From positions 1 through 15,489 of the forward strand of contig CALBND010000049.1 in NCBI GenBank assembly GCA_937896305.1: 15,489 nt of DNA. The letters run 5' to 3'. Numbering within the stretch: position 1 is the stretch's first letter; the number at the start of each line of letters is the position of its first letter. The notes under the pieces were generated by a model that did no database searches, had not been told where the DNA came from, and worked only from the letters and a program-made list of their open reading frames with translations. A program made the position numbers and the translations under genes. Shown here in pieces: positions 1-7,345 of this stretch. Source of the DNA: an uncultured Actinomycetes bacterium. Lineage in GTDB: Bacteria; Actinomycetota; Actinomycetes; S36-B12; UBA5976.

Positions 1-2
1 CA

Positions 3-773
3 GTTTATCTTGCTGCTAAATCATTATCAATTCCTGTAATAATTCATGAAGGCAATAAAAAACCAGGTATTGCAAACAGGCTCGGGGCTAGATTTGCGAA
101 GCAGGTTTACCAAATGTTTGATGGATCCATTGCTGGGGCAACCACCATTGGAATGCCTTTGCGAAAAGAAATTAAGGAATTAAATCGAGATTCTCGCAAA
201 AAAGAAGCACAAGAATTTTTTAATTTAGATTCAAACAAACCAACTGTGCTAGTTTTTGGAGGCTCCCAAGGCGCCATGTCAATCAATAAAGCTATCTCGG
301 AAGCAGTACCAGAATTAGATTCGGCTGGAATTCAAGTCCTACATGCTTTGGGTAAGAAAAATCAAGTATCAGATAATGCTTTAAAGTTTGGTTCCTATCA
401 CCACGTTTCTTATATTGAAAGAATGGATTTAGGTTATGCCGCAGCAGATCTAGTTGTTTCCAGATCTGGAGCAATGACAATCGCAGAACAAACCGCCTTG
501 GGAATTCCTGCTATTTATATTCCATTCGCCATCGGTAATGGGGAGCAAGCAAAAAATGTTAAGGCATTAATAGATGATGGTGGTGGAGAAATGATTTTGG
601 ATGGTGAACTTAATGCCCAAATTTTGGTCACCAAAGTAAAAAAAATGATTCTCGATAAAGATAAACTATCTAAAATGAGTGAAAGAGCTATCAGGCATGG
701 GAAAACCGATGCGGACGCTATTTTGGCAAATTCGGCAATAAAATTGGCTCATGAGTATCAGGACAATGTTTAA
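3..773 (+). CDS. murG: MurG, lipid II-forming GlcNAc transferase (5' end cut off by window)
   Basis: Undecaprenyl-PP-MurNAc-pentapeptide GlcNAc transferase transfers GlcNAc from UDP-GlcNAc to lipid I, giving lipid II at the inner face of the membrane. The frame is open from base 3, so the first ATG at 114 is internal; 256 residues are visible and roughly the first 100 of a ~360-residue protein are missing. Visible signatures are the acceptor-side HEGNKKPGIANR near the left edge (families usually have HEQN or HEAN here), the start of the C-terminal GT-B domain with VLVFGGSQGA, then SRSGAMTIAE, and the donor-sugar loop GNGEQAKN. It ends in TAA directly against the murC ATG, so the two are almost certainly co-transcribed. 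Identity is secure from motifs and context; only the N-terminus is unknown. Confidence 0.95.
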   Translation, partial: VYLAAKSLSIPVIIHEGNKKPGIANRLGARFAKQVYQMFDGSIAGATTIGMPLRKEIKELNRDSRKKEAQEFFNLDSNKPTVLVFGGSQGAMSINKAISEAVPELDSAGIQVLHALGKKNQVSDNALKFGSYHHVSYIERMDLGYAAADLVVSRSGAMTIAEQTALGIPAIYIPFAIGNGEQAKNVKALIDDGGGEMILDGELNAQILVTKVKKMILDKDKLSKMSERAIRHGKTDADAILANSAIKLAHEYQDNV

Positions 774-2186
774 ATGACTTCCAAATCTGAACTTAAAGAG
801 ATAATTGGAAACGTTCACATTCTGGGCTTAGGTGGTGCAGGAATGTCTGGCATTGCCAGAATTCTTTCGGCTCAAGGTCGGGTAGTTAGTGGCACTGATG
901 TAAAAGAATCTAGAAGGTTGGAAGGTTTAAGGAAACTAGGGGTAAAAGTTTTCATCGGGCATGCTCCAGAAAATCTTACTGATAGTCAAACTGTTATTTA
1001 CTCAACTGCTATTAAAGATAACAATCCGGAGTTACAAGCGGCAAGAAACAAAAAGCTTAACGTTCTAAATCGCTCAGATGCCATAGGTGCTATCACAGAT
1101 AAATTTGAAACGATTGCGGTATCTGGGACACATGGGAAAACCACCACTACGTCAATGGTTACCGTTGCCCTCCAAGCTTGTGGTGTTGATCCTAGTTTTG
1201 CTATTGGAAGTGAATTATCAGAAACTGGTTCTAATGCACATTTAGGTGCTGGCAAAAATTTTGTTGTTGAAGCTGACGAATCAGATGGCTCTTTCTTGCA
1301 TTTAAATCCTCTGGTTGCTGTAATCACAAATGTTGAAGCCGATCATCTGGATTATTGGAAAAATCTTGAAAATATTGAAAAAGCTTTTATTGATTTTTGT
1401 CTTTTAGCAAAGAAACAAAATGGCTTTGCTGTTATCTGTCAAGATGACGCTGGTGCCAGAAAATTAGCAGAACACGTAAGAAAATTAGGGGTAGAAGTCC
1501 TAACTTATGGACAAAATGAATCTTCAGATCTACAAATAAAGAATTTAGTTGTTGGCCTACCAGGACCCAGTTTTGATTTGAGCTATAAGGGAAAAGATTT
1601 AGGTAAAATGAGTTTGAAGGTTTTGGGTACGCATAATGCACTCAATGCAACAGCAGCCATTGCCGTTGGTCTTTGTTTGGGTAAAGATTTAGAAAAATTA
1701 AAACATGGTATTTCTAATTTCTCTGGCACTAGACGAAGATTTGAATACCGCGGAATGTTTGATCAAGTTCGGGTTTATGACGATTATGCACACCACCCAA
1801 CTGAAATTGCAGCGACTTTAAGAGCTGCAAGAGATGTTGCAGGCGAAGGAAAAATCGTAGTGGCTTTCCAAGCACATCACTATTATCGAACAGCCTTGTT
1901 CAATAAAGAATTTGGTGAAGCCTTAGGTCTGGCAGATCAAGTGGTTGTTTTAGAAGTTTTTGCACCAGGGGAGGAAGCAATTCCTGGAGCAAGCGGTAAA
2001 ACAATGGCGTCGCTAGTACCCCTTCCAGATACACAAGTTGTTTTTGAACCATCGTGGTCCAAAGTTGCTCAGCAATTAGTAGATAGAGCCAAACCAAATG
2101 ACATAATAATGACACTTGGAGCTGGTGATATTGGTTTGTTGGCACCAGAGGTTTTAAACTTGTTAGAAGCCCGCCAGAAATCGTGA
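774..2186 (+). CDS. murC: MurC, UDP-N-acetylmuramate--L-alanine ligase
   Basis: Cytoplasmic ATP-dependent ligase adding L-Ala to UDP-MurNAc, the first peptide-stem step of peptidoglycan. At 470 residues it is full length. Visible in order: N-terminal UDP-binding fold with GLGGAGMSG (18-26), P-loop SGTHGKTTTT (117-126), EADESDGSF (166-174), the metal/ATP region NVEADHLDYW (186-195), GTHNALNATAA (285-295), RRFEYRG (321-327), DDYAHHPTE (336-344) and GAGDIG (449-454). The usual FQPHRYTRT-like segment reads FQAHHYYRT (365-373), a mild deviation. The ATG abuts the murG stop and has an AGGA Shine-Dalgarno inside murG at 760-763. The stop overlaps the ftsQ start by four bases. It sits in the murG-murC-ftsQ order typical of actinobacteria. 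Confidence 0.97.
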   Translation: MTSKSELKEIIGNVHILGLGGAGMSGIARILSAQGRVVSGTDVKESRRLEGLRKLGVKVFIGHAPENLTDSQTVIYSTAIKDNNPELQAARNKKLNVLNRSDAIGAITDKFETIAVSGTHGKTTTTSMVTVALQACGVDPSFAIGSELSETGSNAHLGAGKNFVVEADESDGSFLHLNPLVAVITNVEADHLDYWKNLENIEKAFIDFCLLAKKQNGFAVICQDDAGARKLAEHVRKLGVEVLTYGQNESSDLQIKNLVVGLPGPSFDLSYKGKDLGKMSLKVLGTHNALNATAAIAVGLCLGKDLEKLKHGISNFSGTRRRFEYRGMFDQVRVYDDYAHHPTEIAATLRAARDVAGEGKIVVAFQAHHYYRTALFNKEFGEALGLADQVVVLEVFAPGEEAIPGASGKTMASLVPLPDTQVVFEPSWSKVAQQLVDRAKPNDIIMTLGAGDIGLLAPEVLNLLEARQKS

Positions 2187-2848
2187 TAAAGAAACATATT
2201 AAAAGACGTATCTTATTTGTATTAGTTTTGCTAACCGCACTCACCACAACTGTGATTTATATAGCTTGGTATTCAAATCTGTTAATAGTAAAATCAATTG
2301 AAGTACGAGGAAATAATTTAATAACTAGTGAACAAATTCAGGAAGTGTCACAAATTTCATTAAATAGTCAATTAGTTAAGTTACCAATTAGTGATATTAA
2401 GCAAAGAATCCTAGAGATTAGTCAAATTGGAACAGTTGAGGTAAGACGAGGTTGGCCTTCAAATGTGGTCATACAAATCAGTGAACGAATCCCTTTAGCA
2501 ATTACTAACACTTCTCAAGGTGAATTTTTGGTTGATGTGACAGGAAAACCATACATTAGTAGAAATCCTAATGATAATTATGCTTTTATTACTGGCCCAG
2601 ATGATTCATCCCGTGCATTTGCAATAGCAGTCTGGCAAACATTTCCTGATTGGCTAAAAGCCGAAGTGATTAGTACGAATGCAGATAACCCGAGTTCAAT
2701 TTGGATGATGTTAAATAATGGCAGGAAAGTTTTATGGGGATCAATCAATCAAGCAAACGATAAAGCCGCGGTGCTAAAAGTTCTTAGAAGAATGGCTGGT
2801 TCTGCCTATGATGTTTCGATCCCAGAGACTCCGGTAGTTCGACCTTAA
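2183..2848 (+). CDS. ftsQ: FtsQ, POTRA-domain divisome protein
   Basis: Bitopic membrane protein linking early and late divisome components (FtsB/FtsL side). The 221 residues show a very short basic cytoplasmic tail (MIKKHIKRR), one transmembrane helix (about 10-30), then a POTRA domain beginning IVKSIEVRGNNLITSEQI (35-52) with VEVRRGWPSNVVIQISERIP at 85-104, and a C-terminal beta domain. Many actinobacterial FtsQ proteins have a much longer cytoplasmic tail, so this one is minimal. The start is GTG at 2183, in a GTGA overlap with the murC stop, consistent with translational coupling; no strong Shine-Dalgarno is seen. Its stop codon directly abuts the stop of the convergent nuclease gene. In many actinobacteria ftsZ follows directly; here it lies 5.8 kb away. 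Confidence 0.93.
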   Translation: MIKKHIKRRILFVLVLLTALTTTVIYIAWYSNLLIVKSIEVRGNNLITSEQIQEVSQISLNSQLVKLPISDIKQRILEISQIGTVEVRRGWPSNVVIQISERIPLAITNTSQGEFLVDVTGKPYISRNPNDNYAFITGPDDSSRAFAIAVWQTFPDWLKAEVISTNADNPSSIWMMLNNGRKVLWGSINQANDKAAVLKVLRRMAGSAYDVSIPETPVVRP

Positions 2849-4708
2849 TTAAAAAGGAATCTCTTCTTCATTACTATCTGATTCACCAAGTGATGCAGCT
2901 AAACCAAGTGCTTTCGCAACACTTTTAGAGTTGCTATCGAATGTGGTTCCAGGTGCTTGAATAATTTCACCAGTTCGTAAGTCAATTTTTAATTCACCAA
3001 TTTCAACGTTAACTTGTTCTGCATTTGCAAATTCGCACCATTGACTAACTTTGCACCAAGAACAAGGGGGATTTGGGGAAGGGGGGAAAAGGGTTTCGCT
3101 AGCCCAATTATCAACTTGCTCAGCTAATTGCGACCAGGCTTTTTCTCTGGTTGATTCTTGATTACAATCCCAAATAATTGTTTGAGTTTTTTCAGGCGAA
3201 ATGAGCTCTAGTTCAACATATTTATTGTTGTATTTTCCAAGTTTTTCTGAAACCTGGGTGGGAATGCAATCTTCCACGAGCAATCTGATTGCAAGAGGAA
3301 TCTGTGGATAGACATCAAAGTAAATGTCTTTTTCTAAATCTTGAATATTTGCAACAGTTTTAACTTCTCTCCAATAGAGTTCATTATTTTTTGTATACAA
3401 AAGATCTGGTCTTGTGCTGACGGTGATGTCGGCATCTGAATCAAGTGCCTCTATTGCAGCTTCTGTCACTACTTGGCTTTGATCGTCAATAGGACAGTTT
3501 TTTATATGTTGTTGCAGGTAGGGCATTGCTACTAAAGCATCAGCAGCAGACCAGCCAAGTTGATTTGCAATTAAACCAATTTCCTCTGCAGAAGGTAAAT
3601 CGGTCTCGCTACATTTTTGAATTCTTAGGTGAGCTGTTTCTAGCCATGCGTGAACCAAGATGCCTCGTTGCTGTGCCGAAGAATTAACTTCACGTTTAGT
3701 TTTTAGCCCTAATTCCTCTTGTAAGAAATACTGCCTAGGGCATCGACGAAAGGTATGAAATTTACTTGGCGAATAAGATTTTGGCCACGGAGAATAAGCA
3801 GTAATGCCCAGTAAACCTGGTCTTTTCGCTAAGGCCGGGCAAAAAGTATTAGCTTTACAGCCCCTGCAGTTTGGACCTGGTTTTTGTTTACCACCAGAAA
3901 TCAATTCATTAACTTGGGAAAAAATTACTGGATCAAATTTTTTCTGAGCCTCAGCAATTGAAAAATCAAATAATAAAGCATGCCCAGCATCTAGTGCGCT
4001 TAACTCACGAATTCTGACGCGACTAGGGGAGGGCAAAATGTTTTCTATTGGATCCCATGAGTTACCCCAACTACTTTCGGCATAGGAGACGCCTTCAACC
4101 AAAATTTTGCAAATTACTCCCACACGAATTGGTGTTATTTCAGTTAGGCCAGCACCAGAAATTTTTAACATACGAAATTCACGGATTGATCTGTCACTAT
4201 TGGAAAGATAGATTCCCCAAGCAAACCATTCTGTGTGATTAGATCCATCGATATCGAATGCTTGGATGTTGATTATTTCAGATAAATCAACCCCATTTGC
4301 TATGTCGACCTCTCGACATTGCTGCCATGCTTTAAGTAGACCAATTAAAGCGTCGTTTGCCCACTTGATCGTTGAAACCTCAACATGATTCTTTTTGGAG
4401 GAAATAATATTTCTAATTGCATTTTCAGCGATTTCTTCAAGGTCTTCAAATTCATGAACAACCTTGTCATTGTTTACCAAATGACTTAAAGCATCTTTAA
4501 CTATTCCTAAAGGAAAAGATTCAAAAGGTGTATATCTGGGAGGTATATATTGCTCACCAATTTTTGTAGACGGTCTCGATTTAATCGCTATGAAATCTTC
4601 ACAAATACGATGTGGATTAGCTCCAACTTGAGATGCACTAATCCTTAAAAAACCACCGACAGTGGCTGGATAGTTGGGTTTCCATTCCAGGGGTATAAAA
4701 GTTTTCAT
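2849..4708 (-). CDS. Tandem Fe-S PD-(D/E)XK (Cas4/AddB/RecB-like) nuclease with SSB-like C-terminal tip
   Basis: A 619-residue protein of unknown specific function. Two similar halves are visible. The C-terminal half has a complete Cas4/AddB-type layout: SPSKFHTFRRC (C323), GILVHAWLE (H353), TRPDLLY (D435), WREVKT (E448, K450), Q469, and C549-x2-C552-x5-C558, which with C323 would bind a 4Fe-4S cluster. The N-terminal half has ISASQV...C36 and C281-x2-C284-x5-C290, but the histidine position reads IVKDAL (K71) and the D-x-K position reads MLKIS (M180, K182), so it looks catalytically dead by eye. Residues 560-619 form a flexible tail ending SDSNEEEIPF, like the acidic tip of SSB. The start overlaps the preceding nuclease stop (ATGA). 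A role in DNA repair or processing is inferred; the domain class is well supported, the biological role is not. Confidence 0.85.
   Translation of the reverse strand: MKTFIPLEWKPNYPATVGGFLRISASQVGANPHRICEDFIAIKSRPSTKIGEQYIPPRYTPFESFPLGIVKDALSHLVNNDKVVHEFEDLEEIAENAIRNIISSKKNHVEVSTIKWANDALIGLLKAWQQCREVDIANGVDLSEIINIQAFDIDGSNHTEWFAWGIYLSNSDRSIREFRMLKISGAGLTEITPIRVGVICKILVEGVSYAESSWGNSWDPIENILPSPSRVRIRELSALDAGHALLFDFSIAEAQKKFDPVIFSQVNELISGGKQKPGPNCRGCKANTFCPALAKRPGLLGITAYSPWPKSYSPSKFHTFRRCPRQYFLQEELGLKTKREVNSSAQQRGILVHAWLETAHLRIQKCSETDLPSAEEIGLIANQLGWSAADALVAMPYLQQHIKNCPIDDQSQVVTEAAIEALDSDADITVSTRPDLLYTKNNELYWREVKTVANIQDLEKDIYFDVYPQIPLAIRLLVEDCIPTQVSEKLGKYNNKYVELELISPEKTQTIIWDCNQESTREKAWSQLAEQVDNWASETLFPPSPNPPCSWCKVSQWCEFANAEQVNVEIGELKIDLRTGEIIQAPGTTFDSNSKSVAKALGLAASLGESDSNEEEIPF
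3066..3093 (+). other. G-quadruplex-type motif
   Basis: Four G-runs (5, 4, 6 and 3 G at 3066-3070, 3075-3078, 3081-3086 and 3091-3093) are separated by loops of 4, 2 and 4 bases, which satisfies the usual G3+ N1-7 rule. It lies in the template strand of the tandem nuclease gene and encodes, on the other strand, the proline-rich PPSPNPP just before the C-terminal cysteine cluster. It stands out in this AT-rich DNA. Folding is not shown. Confidence 0.6.
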
Positions 4709-5631
4709 TGAGCGCTCTCGCCAAAGGGCAACATTTCCATCCCGGAATTTTCTATTGAACTTTTATTTCTGACACGTTTCTCTAAGTTAAAAGTTGCCAA
4801 TAATTCTTCAGATTCAGGTGAGCCAGGAATTGGTGCTTTGCTTGTTTTAGCTGGACACGCTTTTAGAAAAGAGCATGACTTGCAGGCACTTCCTGGATTA
4901 GCCATCCAAGTTTTAGAAGTTAAGGAAGAGTCCATTTTTCTTCTGGTAGTTACCAAATGATGCACTGCTCGGTCTAATGCCGATTTGTAGGTGGGTCTTC
5001 TGACTCGATCTCTTCCAGGTAGATAAATTAATTCGACTTCATCAACAGTTAAACCATTTTCTTGTAAACCTGCTGCATAAAGCATTACTTGTCTCAAAGA
5101 GTCGGTTAAATATTGTGGAGCAGGTTTTTTAGAGGTTTTATAATCGGTGATTCTTACAACTCCATCACGTGTCATTCGATCTAATCTTCCATAAAGTTTT
5201 ACTGATTCAAAAATGGCTGTGACAGGTCGTTCGATGTCATCAATTAATACTTCAAGTGAAGCTGGGTCTTCTAAATCGAAGTATCCTTTTAACGATTCGG
5301 CACTTTTGTCTTTTAAGGTCACAATGTCTTCATCGGTCAACCAACTTTTATTACTATTTATTACAACTTCACCAGTTTCTCTGAGTAGATTCCAGGCAGT
5401 CTCTTTGGTTCTTTTTTCAGGTTTTAGTTTAAGGAAATTTTCTAAAACATCATGTACAAGTGTGCCAATTATTTGAGGTAATCCGGCGGGTTCGCGCCAT
5501 CCTGCAACAGAAGAAAACCAGTAAGCCAAAGAACAACGATCAAAGCTAGATAATTGGCTCGGAGAAACATGTTTTGGAAGTTCTGCTGAAATATCTGCAA
5601 CTAATACAGGTACTAGTTTAGTTTCTGCCAT
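4705..5631 (-). CDS. RecB/Cas4-family Fe-S PD-(D/E)XK exonuclease
   Basis: A 308-residue single-module nuclease of the RecB-C/Cas4 type, similar in plan to the stand-alone RecB-family exonucleases of actinobacteria. Motifs in order: SPSQLSSFDRCSLAYWF (C33, first Fe-S ligand), GTLVHDVLE (motif I, H60), GRLDRM (D151), ITDYKTS (D163, K165), the QxxxY motif QVMLYA (Q181, Y185), and C250-x2-C253-x5-C259 completing a four-cysteine 4Fe-4S site. All expected catalytic and cluster residues are present, so it should be active. It lies 30 bp downstream of pntB in the same direction and overlaps the next nuclease gene by ATGA, so the two products are probably made together. No helicase, CRISPR array or cas1/cas2 gene is in the window, so a Cas4 role is unlikely. 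No strong Shine-Dalgarno precedes the ATG. Confidence 0.88.
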   Translation of the reverse strand: MAETKLVPVLVADISAELPKHVSPSQLSSFDRCSLAYWFSSVAGWREPAGLPQIIGTLVHDVLENFLKLKPEKRTKETAWNLLRETGEVVINSNKSWLTDEDIVTLKDKSAESLKGYFDLEDPASLEVLIDDIERPVTAIFESVKLYGRLDRMTRDGVVRITDYKTSKKPAPQYLTDSLRQVMLYAAGLQENGLTVDEVELIYLPGRDRVRRPTYKSALDRAVHHLVTTRRKMDSSLTSKTWMANPGSACKSCSFLKACPAKTSKAPIPGSPESEELLATFNLEKRVRNKSSIENSGMEMLPFGESAQ

Positions 5632-5661
5632 TTAAATGATATTTCTGTAGAAAACTTTCAT

Positions 5662-7038
5662 CTACATATTCTTTACAGCAGCAACAACCTTTGACAATGA
5701 ATCTTTGGCATCACCAAACAATAATGTTGTTTTATCATTAAATAACAATTCGTTCTCAACACCAGCAAAACCAGGTCGCATTGATCGTTTCATAAAGACG
5801 ACTTGTTCTGCTTGATCAGCATTCAAAATAGGCATGCCATAAATCGGAGAGTCTTTATGAGTTCGAGCAGCTGGGTTAACAACATCGTTTGCCCCAACAA
5901 CAACGGCTACTGATGTATTTGCAAATTCTGAATTTATTTCATCCATTTCTTTCAATTGTTCGTAAGGGACATCTGCTTCTGCAAGTAACACGTTCATGTG
6001 TCCAGGCATGCGGCCAGCTACTGGATGAATTGCATATTCAACTTCAACACCTTTAGAGATAAGTAAATCGACTAATTCTCTAAGTGACTGTTGGGCTTGG
6101 GCAACAGCTAATCCATAACCTGGAACAATTATTACCTTGCTGGCATAGGTAAGCATGATTGCAATGTCGTTTGGTCCCGCACTTTTAACTGGACGATCTT
6201 GAACTTCTCCACTAACTTTTGTTGCCTTCGCGGTGAACGCTCCAAATAGGGTGCTGGTTAATGGTCTTCCCATAGCTTTTGCCATTAACTGTGTAAGCAG
6301 TGTTCCAGAAGCACCAACCAAAGTTCCTGCCACAATTAGCAAGACGTTATCGAGGACATATCCACTTGCTGCAACTGATAAACCTGTGAATGCGTTAAGC
6401 AAACTGATCACAATTGGAACATCTGCACCACCAACTGGAAGAACAAACAAGATACCTAAAGCTAGTGAAAGTCCAACCAATGTCCATAGCGCCCAGTTGG
6501 CAGGATTAACAAATAAATAAATTGCCATAAAAATAGTTGCTGAAGCAGTACCAATCGTGATGAATCTTCCAAGTGGTAGCACTACTGGTCTAGAAGTCAT
6601 TAGTTCTTGAAGTTTCATAAAAGTAACAATGGAGCCTGTGAATGAAACAGATCCGATAACTATCGTGAACACTGTTGCAAGAAGTGCAATAAAATTTTCT
6701 GATTCACCTGCTCTTAAAAATTCTATGGAAGAAACTGCCATCGCAGCACCGCCACCGACACCATTGAATAGTGCAACCATTTGTGGCATTTGTGTCATTT
6801 GAACTTTTCGGGCTGCAATAAATCCGATTAGGGTTCCAATACCAATTGCAACTAAAATCAAAGTTAGATGTTTTAAATTACTTTCAGCGAAGAAAATGAT
6901 TCCTACTGCTGCAGTGGCACCAATAGCACCAACTCTGTTACCTAGTCTTGCAGTTTTTGGTGTTGACAAACCTTTGAGCGCAAAAATAAAAGCTAGTGCT
7001 GCAGCTAGGTTTGCTAATTGTGACCAAACAGGTGTCAT
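5662..7038 (-). CDS. pntB: PntB, beta subunit of proton-translocating NAD(P) transhydrogenase
   Basis: Carries most of the proton-conducting membrane domain (dII) and the NADP(H)-binding domain (dIII) of the transhydrogenase, which uses proton-motive force to drive NADH + NADP+ to NAD+ + NADPH. The 458 residues begin with many hydrophobic helices (about 5-275), including FNGVGGGAAM (91-100). Domain III (about 288-458) shows VPGYGLAVAQAQ (305-316), HPVAGRMPGHMNVLLAEA (338-355), VGANDVVNPAA (381-391) and MKRSMRPGFAGVEN (416-429), all classical NADP-binding signatures. Length and architecture are standard. The ATG overlaps the pntAB stop by four bases and is preceded by the good Shine-Dalgarno AAGGTGA on the minus strand (about 7045-7051). 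Confidence 0.97.
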   Translation of the reverse strand: MTPVWSQLANLAAALAFIFALKGLSTPKTARLGNRVGAIGATAAVGIIFFAESNLKHLTLILVAIGIGTLIGFIAARKVQMTQMPQMVALFNGVGGGAAMAVSSIEFLRAGESENFIALLATVFTIVIGSVSFTGSIVTFMKLQELMTSRPVVLPLGRFITIGTASATIFMAIYLFVNPANWALWTLVGLSLALGILFVLPVGGADVPIVISLLNAFTGLSVAASGYVLDNVLLIVAGTLVGASGTLLTQLMAKAMGRPLTSTLFGAFTAKATKVSGEVQDRPVKSAGPNDIAIMLTYASKVIIVPGYGLAVAQAQQSLRELVDLLISKGVEVEYAIHPVAGRMPGHMNVLLAEADVPYEQLKEMDEINSEFANTSVAVVVGANDVVNPAARTHKDSPIYGMPILNADQAEQVVFMKRSMRPGFAGVENELLFNDKTTLLFGDAKDSLSKVVAAVKNM

Positions 7039-7340
7039 TTGTCTTCACCTTTATTAGTTGGTTTTTTAGGTTTGAAAAGTTCTAACATTCGATCAGTTAC
7101 CACAAATCCGCCGACCATATTAATTGTCGCTAAGACCACAGCGGCTAAACCTAAATAAAGTTCCAGATTATTATCGGCATGCCCAGTTACGATGATTGCA
7201 CCAACTAAAATAACACCGTGAATCGCGTTTGCTCCCGACATTAGGGGAGTGTGCAAAATAGTAGAAACTTTAGAAACAACTTCAATTCCCACAAAAATAC
7301 TCAAAACAAAAATAGTTAGAAGCGCTATTCCTACGTCCAC
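7035..7340 (-). CDS. pntAB: PntAB (alpha-2), small membrane subunit of transhydrogenase
   Basis: A 101-residue membrane protein equal to the C-terminal membrane part of E. coli PntA, encoded separately as in the three-subunit Rhodospirillum-type enzyme. Three hydrophobic helices are visible (about 3-25, 36-53 and 60-82). Between the first two lies the family signature LHTPLMSGANAIHG (29-42). The tail is basic and hydrophilic (KPKKPTNKG). The start is taken as GTG at 7340, five bases after the pntAA stop, with an AGGGGTGA Shine-Dalgarno spanning the end of pntAA (7346-7353); no ATG gives a complete first helix. The stop overlaps the pntB start. Confidence 0.94.
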   Translation of the reverse strand: MDVGIALLTIFVLSIFVGIEVVSKVSTILHTPLMSGANAIHGVILVGAIIVTGHADNNLELYLGLAAVVLATINMVGGFVVTDRMLELFKPKKPTNKGEDK

Positions 7341-7345
7341 TTATT

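Noticed and set aside
998..1327. Long open frame opposite murC, and similar antisense frames opposite ftsZ, pntB, pntAA, ileS and the nucleases
   Set aside because: Low-complexity or composition-driven translations without domains, lying wholly inside well-supported genes.
4705..5631. Single-module nuclease as CRISPR Cas4
   Set aside because: The motif set matches Cas4, but there is no repeat array and no cas1, cas2 or effector gene in the window, and stand-alone RecB-family nucleases of actinobacteria have the same motifs.
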